Position numbers and translations under genes: made by a program. From Salvator merianae (Eukaryota > Chordata > Lepidosauria > Squamata > Teiidae), in the NCBI GenBank assembly GCA_003586115.2, contig QVOM02000073.1, positions 23,608,175-23,672,174 of the forward strand: DNA of 64,000 nucleotides, in the 5' to 3' direction. The number at the start of each line of letters is the position of its first letter. The first letter of the stretch is position 1. The notes beneath the pieces are model-generated. The model was not told the origin of the DNA. It did not search any database and saw only the letters and a list, made by a program, of their open reading frames with translations. This document shows, piece after piece, positions 47,756 through 58,199 of this stretch.

Positions 47756-50700
47756 GAATGCTTATGATTGATTGATTCATTAGTGATAGGGTCTAGTGAT
47801 TTGCAGTGGGAGAGGATTGATCCTGCTTCACAAATTAGCCAGCTAAACACATCTGAGACTCCCCTCTGCAAGTAAAGACTAATTATTTATTTAATTGAAG
47901 ATGTTGTTATAAACTGTTGACATTTGTGTTCTGTCAAAACCTCAAACATTTGAAACCAAATTAGACAACAGAGATTCACACAAACTCTTCCCATGGATTC
48001 AATTAATTCAATAATTTAATGCTACAAATAGTAACTGAATCTTCCACACTCCTTTTGCTATTAGGAGTGGAAAAAACTAAACTAGAAAGTTCAGGAGTTT
48101 GTATTTTGACTGCAGTCAGCACTGACTTCGATCATTTTTGCAAACGTGGTTACAGATAAAGTTGGTTTAATTCATGAATGTTTGTGATAGGATAAATCTC
48201 CAAGGTGCCATATTTGCCGCATTACAGAGACCCTTCTGTTTGGCATATTACTGGTCAGCAGCTCCTTCTGCCTGTGTCACCCTGGGCCCAAATCAAACAG
48301 GCACTTTAGTAGTAATAATTATCTATACCTCCTTTTTTTTTTTTTGACCTATGGTGTTCTGCTATGGAGTTTTATTCCATTGATGATATAACTGCAGTCA
48401 TTTGCCACTCCAGGAAGATAACTATAGAGACCTAAAGGGGCTGACTTTAGACAGTATTGTGCCACTCTGCAAGAAGGACAGCCAAGGGAAAGACAAAAGA
48501 TTTGCAGGACAGCAAAACATCAAAAACTTTCCCCAGTTTGTTTCATTACTCCTCTCAAAAGATGGTAGGAAAGTCTAGTATAAACCTGTCATAGGACCTC
48601 CCAAAGTCTCAAAACTGCTGTGCTGCTTTCACATATACAGGATTGAGGAATGGTTAAGACAAAGATGTGCCGATATAATTTACTGCTTGAATCTCAATAT
48701 TCATTGACAAGTCTTGTGAGCTTAGCTTCTTGGGACCATTAAAAGAGAGATGCCATCTAAGGGTATTTCTGCAAATAATTGGTGTTTTTGTGTTTTGTTC
48801 CGTTCACTGCATCAAGTGTAAAATATACTATGGCTAGAAAAGTATTTTAAAAATTATTGTTCTCTACTTTATATTGTGCAAAAACAATAGTTTACTCACT
48901 GTCGTGACTTAAGTTGCGACCATGCATAGCTCTGATGAAGCGTCTTTTTCCAATAATCCATCCTTTACTGAGGGTACCTTCAAAAACGTTGGAAAGCATT
49001 AGGAAGTACCCTTCTTCTTCCTTCTTCCTTTGCTTGGATCTTCCTCCCTTTTCCTGCACTCACATGAGTATGTGCGTGCTCTCTCACACTTTCCCTCACT
49101 TGCTTCAGCGGGTTTTCAAAAGGAAGTGAGCAAACATTTTCCCCACCTATTCGCTTGTGTCCCTCTAGCTCAGTTTTCTTGCTCATTTGTTTGCTTATGG
49201 GTTCAGAAAGTTTTTGAAGTTTACAGATGGGAAAACATTGGATGGTCTCCTTTCAAAAACCTTCCAAAGTAAGGAAGTGAAAGGGTGGGTTAGTAAGCAT
49301 AAGCATTCACGTTTTGAAACTCAAACTAATGGCTTGGAAGAAAATCAAAGTGAGGCAAGATGCCTCATTCTTTCTCCAAAATAGGCATTTTCCCACCACC
49401 CATCTTCTGCCATCGTATTAAAAAAAAAGGCAAACCAATAAACCAGGTTGTTTGATTGAAACCAGACAGTCAAATCAGACCCTTGTTTCATTGAGTGACT
49501 TTCTAAAACCAGCTACTTACGTTGGTATAATACTTGTGTTCCCAAAGGTTTCCTCCTGCTCCTCCATCACACCCAGAAGACAGACCAGACCACCCACAAA
49601 GGAGGCACTTGGTAAACAGCACATACTGTCCCCATTGCATACAGTGCTGTAGAAGCACCTGAAGGCCATTTTTTCTGCTCACCTGGAAGGATGCTTTCTC
49701 AGATTGTTACTAGCCATGGTCTAGATGTGTGTATTATGTGGGGAAATTAGCTAGTTGATTACGAGTTAATGAGATCTTTAGTGCTTATGGCTTTAATAAC
49801 AATAAATTGGCAAGTGCTCCATTAAAACAATACAAGCAGCAGGCAAGATAGACTCCAAAAAGCAGCTTCTCCAATAAAGAAAGGTTTTATTAAGAGAGCA
49901 GCATCAAAAGAGGAAAATGGCAATTTCTGATGGGCGCTGCGCAGAGCGCTCCAAAGAAACAAAAATATAAGCAAAAGGGAGTCACAATGAATGGCATAAG
50001 CACAAAGCAAAACAAATTAAGTACAGTAGTTTGACACAAGAAAAATATCTACATTGAACTTTGGAAGTTTAGAAGACACAGAGAAAAGGAAGGAAAGAAG
50101 AATCTAACCTAAAAATACCCTGCACTAATATACCTAGCTGGGAGCAGTTGTTTCTCACCCACGGTGAAATGGACTTGGAAGTGATGTTCAGGCAGAACTT
50201 CTTTGCTGGATCAGGGGAGGAGAGAGACACACAGAGAGAAAGATGCTCCTGGTGTTATTTTTTATTCTCTAAATCTGAGGGCAGAGACCCTGCCCCTCCA
50301 GTCCAGCCCAGGAGGCAGGGGCTGGAGGTTCCATACAGGTTAATGCAAATCTCAAGGCGGGAGGAGAGGCAGGAAAATTAAAGAAAGAGAAGGTACAACC
50401 CATGGGACGGGAAAAAGATAAAGGAGAGATGTGACCCATGATGTTCTGACTTCAGGACATGTCCGAGTGGATGACTTGGATCCACTACAGAAAATAATCC
50501 AGTCAGACTAGGAACAATAGTTTCAATCTGAACACATTAACCCTATCCACATTCCAGATAAAGATCTCTCTGATATTTACTGTTGCCAAATAGCTCTTAT
50601 TCTTTAGTGCCAGAATTCATTCACAGTTGTACTTCCAGAGATAAATAGATTATTTCCTGTCTGACCATCCTTTGCAAATGCAGATTTCCTCAACTTCTGC

Positions 50701-51386
50701 TCTGCAGGTAAACAGCTTGTTTTGCAATCTTGCCAGAATGCAGACTTGTATTTTAAAAGTATATTTTGAATCTTTATAGCCTGATACAGAAATCTCAGGT
50801 TTTCTAATCATAATTCTGTACTTCCAGCCCAAATGCCAATAATATGCCAGTTGCACAGTATTCATATAATATCCAGAGATTTGTGCCTCAGCAGGGCTGT
50901 GCCTTAGTTGGCACTTCACTTTCCAAGTAGGGGATTCTGGGAAGCACATGGCTACCAGATTCTTAGGCATAATGTGTGCCCTCTGGTTACTCCAGTGTAG
51001 CCTCATTTCTTGTGTGTGGATGTAGTCTTAGCTACACAGAACTTATTGGAAGTATCATCTTTGTAACATAGAAATTGATGGAAATTTGGATCAAAGATTT
51101 AATCTAAACAGTAATAATAAGCCATAGGATAATTTGAATTATTTTCTTTTTTGTAGGTCATAGACTTATCAGATTGTACATATCAAAGTACATATTTGAT
51201 TAATGTCACCTGCACTGCATACCAGGAATTTGTATAGACATGAACTCAGTATAGTGAGAAGTGAAGGGGGAAGCCGTAGCTATACTCAGTGTGTACTAAA
51301 CTATAGAAGTAGAAGTACAGGAGAATAAAACAGTTTCTAGTGAGAGCCTTGACCTCTCTGTTGCTGCAGAAGTTCTCTACAGTCCA
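47756..51386. other. anonymous non-coding DNA
   Basis: No gene, RNA or named repeat recognised. An 11-T run is at 48333-48343. Several frames of 60-118 codons have no domain features. Confidence 0.35.
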
Positions 51387-52029
51387 CTACTGAGACTGAG
51401 GATACTTCCTTATTTTGGACTTACTAGCAAATAAGGACCGCCGTTTATCATTTCTGTAGCTCAAACATGCCTGAAGGTCTGAGATTAAATCTTGGAATAG
51501 CATAATTGTTGCTTCGGATGAGGTTGCACTTAATAAAGCATTTCGTACACCAAGCCTTTTGGTGGAATGAAGTTTCTTGTGCATTTTGTCATTCAGGTGT
51601 TCAGCCCACCTAATACAGGACAATCTCAAATCTGGCTTGCTGGACATATGGACTTTGTGCTTAATATTATAGAATACAGTATTGTTTATATTGAGGAGTA
51701 AACTCAAAGGAAGATGATCACTATCCATATGATCCTCAATTTTGTACTCTAGCACTCTATTTACAAGGTTGTATGACACAATAATATATAGTCAATTGCT
51801 GATGCTCCCAACTTGATATGAAAGTGAACTCTCCATCCTTTTTGTCTTCTGTGGAACCATTCAGTATCATCTGGTCTAAACTGTTGGTTGTGTATGGGAG
51901 GCATAGGCCTGCGTAATTGCAGCCCTCATCTTTTGATTGTCTAATGGGAATAGGGTGGCCTTCATTGACCTCTGGAGAGGGTTCATGATGGAAGGTGTAT
52001 AGTGCAAGGTAATGACTGTATGTTTCCAT
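51387..52029 (-). pseudogene. LINE ORF2 endonuclease fragment, minus strand
   Basis: Two minus-strand frames that abut with a shift. The upstream one (51757-52029) has SKDEGCNYAGLCLPYTTNSL, then MILNGSTEDKKDGEFTFISS. The downstream one (51387-51779) has VNRVLEYKIEDHMDSDHLPL. The NG...G.FTF and SDHLPL blocks are the end of the apurinic-type endonuclease domain of non-LTR retrotransposons. The reverse transcriptase expected next is not recognisable. The clade cannot be decided by eye. Confidence 0.68.
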
Positions 52030-52896
52030 CTTAAAATCACATTGCGATAATTTTTAGGCAGGAAAATGTGTCCCTCAAATTATGCAGGTTCAAGTACACC
52101 AAAAACATTTTTTTTGTAAAGACCAGGAAGAGATATAACATGTGGCCTACAATTCATACCATACCTATGGCTTCCAAAAGGCAAAGGTTTTTTTAATTTC
52201 CTTTTTTATAATCTCTCTTTTTAAAATATTTCAATACAAGAAGCATTGGGGATGCCCTAAACATCACTCTACAGTGCTTCCTGCTGTTTCAGTTTGTTGG
52301 CATATTTGCTATTTTGCATTTTATGTTTTGCACTTTCCAAAAGTTCACCTTCCCTCCTGCTTTTGTGCCCTCACTTTCTTGTTTCCAAATAAAGGCCATC
52401 ATTCCTTTCACAAAACCTTCATACCTGGATATCCGGATATCTAAATCTACACAAAAACAGAGCTATTATTTCAGATTTGTTTGATGCTGTTTATTATTCA
52501 CTTTAATGAACTCTAGGGAAGTATGTACAAACTTCAGTACCAAAAATTGTCCATTATGCCTATCTGATGCCTATCTGCCTCTGTATTCAAACTATTTATA
52601 AAATGTACAAAAGCATTTAAGCAATATAAATTAGTGGATTCCTCTGTGTTAAAGTGTTCATGTATGCCAAAGAAATTCGAAATAATAGCTTTGTATTCAT
52701 ATATTTGGCTATCCAGATATGTGGATTTTGCAGAGAAAAGTAATTCTGGCCATTGGAATTATTGCACTGATTGGTGGAAAAGGGGAAAGTGTTTTGTGAA
52801 GGGAGTAAGTCAGCTGGCTAGTTAAATGACCCAAGCCAAAAGCTCCATCGAACAATCAGATGGCTGGAGGCTGCTGGTCAGGAAAACCCAATTTTC
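52030..52896. other. anonymous A/T-rich DNA
   Basis: Nothing recognised; the end carries the left target duplication of the next element. Confidence 0.35.
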
Positions 52897-53298
52897 TTTT
52901 CTTTTTTTTAATTTTTATTCAGAGTATATAAAACATACATTTAACCTGGTGGACAAGTTTATAAACATTATTTACATGTCAGCTTCCTCCTTCTTCAAAT
53001 ATTTCTTCTGTGTTTCATACTTCATCCCCTTCCTGTTTTCTAAATTCTTTTCTTCTGCTGATCCGTCCTTTTTCCTCTTCACTCTTCAAATCCAGCAATA
53101 ACAAGTTATTTTTCTAGTTCTTGTAGGAAGTCAATAAAGGGTTTCCAGTTTTTATAAAACTTATCAATGATCTTATTTCTCAGTGAATTAATCCATTTGT
53201 CCATCTCAGCAAGGTCCATCATTTTAACCAGCCAATCATTCACCATGAGTATTTTATCTCCTTTCCATTTTTGTACATACACAATTCTAACTACAAGA
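52897..53298 (-). mobile_element. 5'-truncated LINE insertion with 14-bp target duplication, minus strand
   Basis: 402 bp flanked by AAAACCCAATTTTC on both sides (52883-52896 and 53299-53312). The left edge is T-rich (TTTTCTTTTTTTTA), the poly-A of a minus-strand retroposon. Duplication of this length and the A-tail are signs of L1-style target-primed insertion. The right part (CAATGATCTTATTTCTCAGT and TCCATCTCAGCAAGGTCC) resembles a LINE 3' region that I recall from squamates but cannot name. Confidence 0.8.
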
Positions 53299-53312
53299 AA
53301 AACCCAATTTTC

Positions 53313-54018
53313 AAGCTAAAGATCGTAGCAGCAGTGTGGACAGCACAGTAACCACATTTAAGGAGGGTTTCTTATAAGAGCGTGGACTGGAAAAAAAGGC
53401 ATGGAGGGGAACTTCACTTTTTAAGCAAGAGTTAGTACAATGCCTGAAAGTGATGTATGTGGTGATTTCTCTTTGTCTCCACAAAGCTTCCTTGCCTCCC
53501 CTCACTGCTCTCCTTGTCACCCTTGGAAAGTCGAAATACTGAACTTTTATACAGATGCCATTAAGGAATTAGGGACATTTCTGTGTATTTCTCTTTTTGC
53601 ATTGGAAAGTGATCTGAGGAAAAGAAGCACTCAGAGCATGACTTCACATTTCAGATGGGCCTGAAAAGGTTTATAACCCCTAATCTGTTGGGTGTCAATT
53701 TATTTCTTTTTGTGTTGACTAATTTAACTGAAAAAAAATCTGTGTTTGTTCCAGAAATATACTCAAAGTAAGTAATCCTGAGACAGACTTATTTAAAAAC
53801 AGGTCCCAGTTATACTGCAATTCCATCAGTCTGTAGGGTTCTGTGGGTCTTATTAAAGGTTTAGAAGCGTAGTGAGATATTGGAAAATAGCAAACCCCAA
53901 AACTTCCAGTTCTAGAACAAAAAAATACAAAGATTATTTTTTCCTTGATAGGAAACCTTAGGTAGGAACAGGACCAAGAGGAGGAGATGTGATTTACTGT
54001 TATGAAATGAGAAACTAA
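53313..54018. other. anonymous non-coding DNA
   Basis: Nothing recognised. The 227-codon minus frame from 54402 ends here but is a by-product of the adjoining CpG-rich element. Confidence 0.4.
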
Positions 54019-54655
54019 GGGCCTTTTCGCACTGAGCTCGGTAGACCGTTCCCAGTAGTCGGCTTCGGACCGGAGGGGTTGGAGAACGCTGGCTGCCCTT
54101 CGCACTCCCAGCCAGAGGAACGGACCCGAAGCCGACCAGCAGAGGGAACAGTGCGAATGGCAGCCGCTAGTTCCGTACCGCACTCCGTACCATCGTGCTC
54201 TGCTTCGTACCATCGAGCTCCGCTTCGTACCATCGTGTTCCGCTTCGTACCATCGAGCTCCACTTCGTACCATTGAGCTCCACTTCGTAACCAGAGGGCT
54301 CGTTACGGAGCCAGCTTCGTAACGGCAGCTAGGCTGCCATGCCCAAAGGGCTATCCCGGGTGTGAAGCTTCGCACCCGGGTGTGAAGCTTCGTACCACGC
54401 ATGCACAGCCGCGTCAGCCATGCCCAGCCGCCATTTCAAACGCGGACGGGAGTGCGAAAGCACTGTGCCCGATCTTCACTCCATCGCGCAGGTCAGAATG
54501 AAGACAAGGTTTTACTTGTATTGCCTTACCCAGGATCAGGTACGAATCGGGTACGAAGTGGTTGGGATCGGGTGAGGTGCGTGCTCGCGGCAGTGCGAAA
54601 GCTCCGTTCCAGCTAGCACTTAAGAACAGTCTACCGCTGCAGTGCGAACAGGCCC
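54019..54655. mobile_element. CpG-rich TIR element, copy 4
   Basis: 637 bp, same orientation as copy 1, with ends GGGCCTTTTCGCACTGAGC and GTGCGAACAGGCCC. Its inner parts closely match copy 1. A perfect-period array of five 20-bp units (core CGTACCATCGAGCTCC) occupies 54186-54285. The immediate flanks are TAA and TGT, so no target duplication is evident. CpGs are well kept, suggesting youth or protection from methylation-driven decay. Confidence 0.82.
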
Positions 54656-57229
54656 TGTCTCTACACTAAAGACAAGCATATCGAAGACATCTTCTTTGGA
54701 CAACAACATAAGTTTTGTTCCTGGCTCTGTACTACTGGTTAATTGCCTTTCCTATTGGTATTCCAGGATTTTTTTCTATAGCTAAAAGGCAGTGTGCAGG
54801 GAACAATAAATTTTCTATTCTTAACTTAAATGGAGTTCATAAATTAGAAAGTAATAGCGTATAAGCTTACCTGAAAATGACTGCCCACCTCCCATTACGG
54901 ATTATGTTCTTCAAGGTACATCTCTAGAAGAAAGTAAGCAATATTTTGCTTGGCTCAGCTTATGCAGAACAGCAGTAGTCTGGCCCAGTATCATGTATGA
55001 ATGAATTTTGCACTTCAGAACATGTCCTGGTAGCTCCTGCTGTATTCTGTAGTATACCTGCTAGGGCTCTTTAGAACACAAATCACTCTGGGAAAGATTC
55101 CCTAAAAGGAGGAAAAAACCTTGAAAAGCATTGCTCTGTTTTGGCACATGAATTGTAGCTTGTCACTTACTGTGTACCTTCTATTATAACAAGGCTCCTG
55201 GGCACATCTGTTCTACAGATAATAACACAAAATGGGAATGACAGCAAAAGAATAAGTGACAATGCAAACTCAGTGCAATGCAACGGTCAAAAGGTTAATC
55301 TGTTGTTAGGCGCTCATAGGAAGAATAAGGGTAAACCATTCAAGGAAAGCAGTGTGTTTGTTTCTTGAACTCGCAGGACCCGTGAGATTTAAATCTTGCA
55401 AGGAATTTGCATAGGCAGGCATTTTGGTTACTAGGTTACGTCATATTATCCAATGAACAGGCTCAAGAGAACTTTGTTAATGTGCTATTGAAGGTGGCAT
55501 ACTTCTAGAGACAGTGAGCACAGAGTGCTATCACCCTCATATTCTGCTCATGGGGTTCTCACTGAAAGCATTAGACTAGGTTGACTGTAGGTCTGATCTG
55601 TAATGGTGCTTTTCAACTACATAGCTGTTTCTTCGGCCTTCTTCAGCTGCATGATTGATAAAAGGAAGACATAATTTTTGGTAGCATAAAAGCTTCCTTG
55701 TTTCATTTCAAGTCTTATTTCTGGAACCCCACTCCTAATAGCTGGATCCCTGTATGGGGGGGAGAGAATGCTCAAGTGGGTGCTCAAGCAGATCCCATCC
55801 CTCAGACAGGAGACATGTTGTATATGAATCTACTCAGCTCCCATCCTTCCAGGCTTCGAAACCTGAGGGAACCTCCTCCAAAATCTCTGCTTGGCTGAGG
55901 AAATGCCCATGGAAGTCAACCATTTTCTGTGTGTCCTGTAATAGGACTGGGTGGACACCAATCAAGGGCAACTCCTGCTATCACAATCCATTTGCAAAGC
56001 AGCATTGGGGGATGAGGAGGGCCATCTGGAGATGGACTGCAGGCCATGCAGTTGCTGCCCCCCCTTGGGCCCTCATTGAGTACCCTTTTCCCTGGAGTGG
56101 ATACCTTCTTTGTTACAGTTTCCAGTCTAAGAGCGCTGTTTAGAAAGGCAGTTTTACTGTGGCTTGGTGACATGTAGCTGGTACACCCAACCCCTGAACA
56201 TGGATTTGTAGTGTGGAAAATGGCAGAGAACTACATATTGGGGGAAACAGAGACAGGAGTTATTCATGTGCATTTACAGGATGTTCCAGCATAGCTAGCA
56301 CAGGAGCTGGAAATGTTCAGCCATGCCTCTGTACCCAACACCCATTTCTAGGAATCATATATGGGTTCTGGGCATTGGAATCTCTCTGTAGGTCAACTGA
56401 TGAAACAGTGTGCTTCTGCCACTGCCAAGGCTGTTAGCAGGCAAAGTGGTTTTGTTGGCCAGCTTGCAATATCATAAAGTAGTACTGCTCTTAACCTATC
56501 TATTAGTTTATACCAAAGTGCGACAGACATTACAAAACTGTTTCAGGCTCCTATAAAGCCAGGTTTTCTTTGACTATTGAAACACTGCAAAAATGTTTTA
56601 TACTTCCATTTGTGGTATTTTCTGTCCTTTCATAAAATGTATGGTGTCTTTCCTTTTAGGTCAACAGCAGGTATACTGTATATGCAGGCCAATCACCTGT
56701 GACCATGTGTAGTTTGAGTCTTCAGATAGATCTTCTGAAGCCTAGTACTCTGAATATCTTAGGAATGATTTAGCAAATATAGTCAAGAACTCCAGTTTCT
56801 CACTTTCCCTAACAGCAATAGTCTCTGTTAGAGGGATATTTCATTCAATACATCATTAAACTATGGAACTTTATTTTATCAGTGGCTGCAAAGGCAAAGG
56901 GATAAAAATAAGATTGTTTCTGCAAATCATTAACTGCTCTCTAAAAGTTAACGTCATATTCAGTATACTCTAGTTTTGTCTTATTTTTATGTCTTAGATT
57001 TATGGGCACCCTTGGCCAATAATCAAGTCAGCAATAGTGCTGAGATTTCTCATGTACCACCACATACAAACTGGCCAGTAGCAGGACAACAGTAAACTGA
57101 CAGGCTGTAGCTGAGCTTCAGGAGTGTCCTCACACTAAGTGTGGTTGTGCAGACTCATAGTAATGCGATCTAAACTGACACTTTAATAAAATGGTTTATT
57201 TAGGATGATTTTTACCCCCTATGAATCTG
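54656..57229. other. anonymous non-coding DNA
   Basis: No gene or named repeat recognised. The 129-codon plus frame at 55754-56143 has no domain-like pattern. Confidence 0.35.
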
Positions 57230-58195
57230 CCTGGAGAGATCTTCAAGAGATTTGGATGAAGTGCCATCAGTATGCTGATTGATACCCAGCTCTATTTCTC
57301 TATTCTGAATCAGGAGAGGCAATTCAGGTGCTTGATGTGGACCAGATGTGGACAAATAAACTGAAGCAGAATCTAGACAAGATGGAAGTACTATGGCCCT
57401 TTCTGCACTTGGCTTTTTTTCTGGACTATATCTCAGAATAGGGACCTGCTATCCACACGCTAGTGCAGATTATAGGAGACCCCAGGTAGGGCCTGCCATA
57501 GTTCATAGTAGCTTGCAGATGGCAGATCCCTATTCCAAGATATAATCTGTAGTAAGGTCAAGTGCAGAAAGGGCCTATGTGTCAGGGATTCTATGCACTT
57601 TGGACAGAACTACTGCAGTGCACTCTACAAGGTCCAGGCCTGGAAGGTGATCCGGGAGTAGGGAGTTTTGACTGTTGAAGAATGCAACAGCAAGGCTGCT
57701 GACTGGTACTCCTAGTCAGATGCACACAATGCTGGACTTTAATGAACTGCACTGGTTGCTGCTCTGCTGTTAGGCCCAATTCAGGATTCTAACACAGACT
57801 TACAAAGCCCTAAACTCTTGGGCCTCAAATAGCTAAAGGAGCACCTTTTCTCTGATAAACCTGCCCATCAATTAGTATCTGCGGAAGAGACCCCTTAGTA
57901 GTGCTGCCACTATCAGCAGTCAAGGCACATTGTGTGTGAGAGGGTCTTCTCTGCTGTAGCCCCCAGGTTGTGGAATGACCTTGCCTCTGTAGTGTGTCTA
58001 GCCCCATCTTTGTACCTCTTTACCCAAGCCTTTAGCTGAAGAGGGAGCTACCTTCCTTTCCAGGCAGTGTTAGCTGGGGTTTAATGAATCAAATTTTAAT
58101 TGTACATATATTACAGTTTCATAACATTGCTTTTATTGTAACCAACCCTGAGACTTAGGGTATAAGGTGGGATAGAAATGTAAATAAATAAATAA
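57230..58195 (+). pseudogene. L2-type LINE, interrupted by a MITE, plus strand
   Basis: CATCAGTATGCTGATTGATA near 57270 is a decayed YADD block. GACAAGATGGAAGTACTAT at 57376-57394 is where the MITE enters; the matching site in the copy at 46600 reads GACAAGATGGAGGTACTGTA and is uninterrupted. After the MITE the ORF2 end continues (TGCACTGGTTGCTGC, then CTTACAAAGCCCTAAACTC) to a tail GGTGGGATAGAAATGTAAAT followed by AATA repeats at 58180-58198. Confidence 0.75.
57395..57575. mobile_element. palindromic MITE, family A copy 2, inside an L2
   Basis: 181 bp with the same GGCCCTTTCTGCACTTGGC ends as copy 1. TAT flanks both sides (57392-57394 and 57576-57578). Because it lies in a known LINE sequence, the empty site can be read from the L2 copy at 46600, which confirms both the boundaries and the 3-bp duplication. 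Confidence 0.85.
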
Positions 58196-58199
58196 ATGA

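Noticed and set aside
54186..54285. Possible CRISPR-like array
   Set aside because: The 20-bp units are contiguous with no spacers and lie in a transposon of an animal-like genome.
53719..54402. 227-codon open frame on the minus strand
   Set aside because: Its first two thirds lie in the CpG-rich element and translate its 20-bp array and inverted end; the rest is anonymous flank. No domain.
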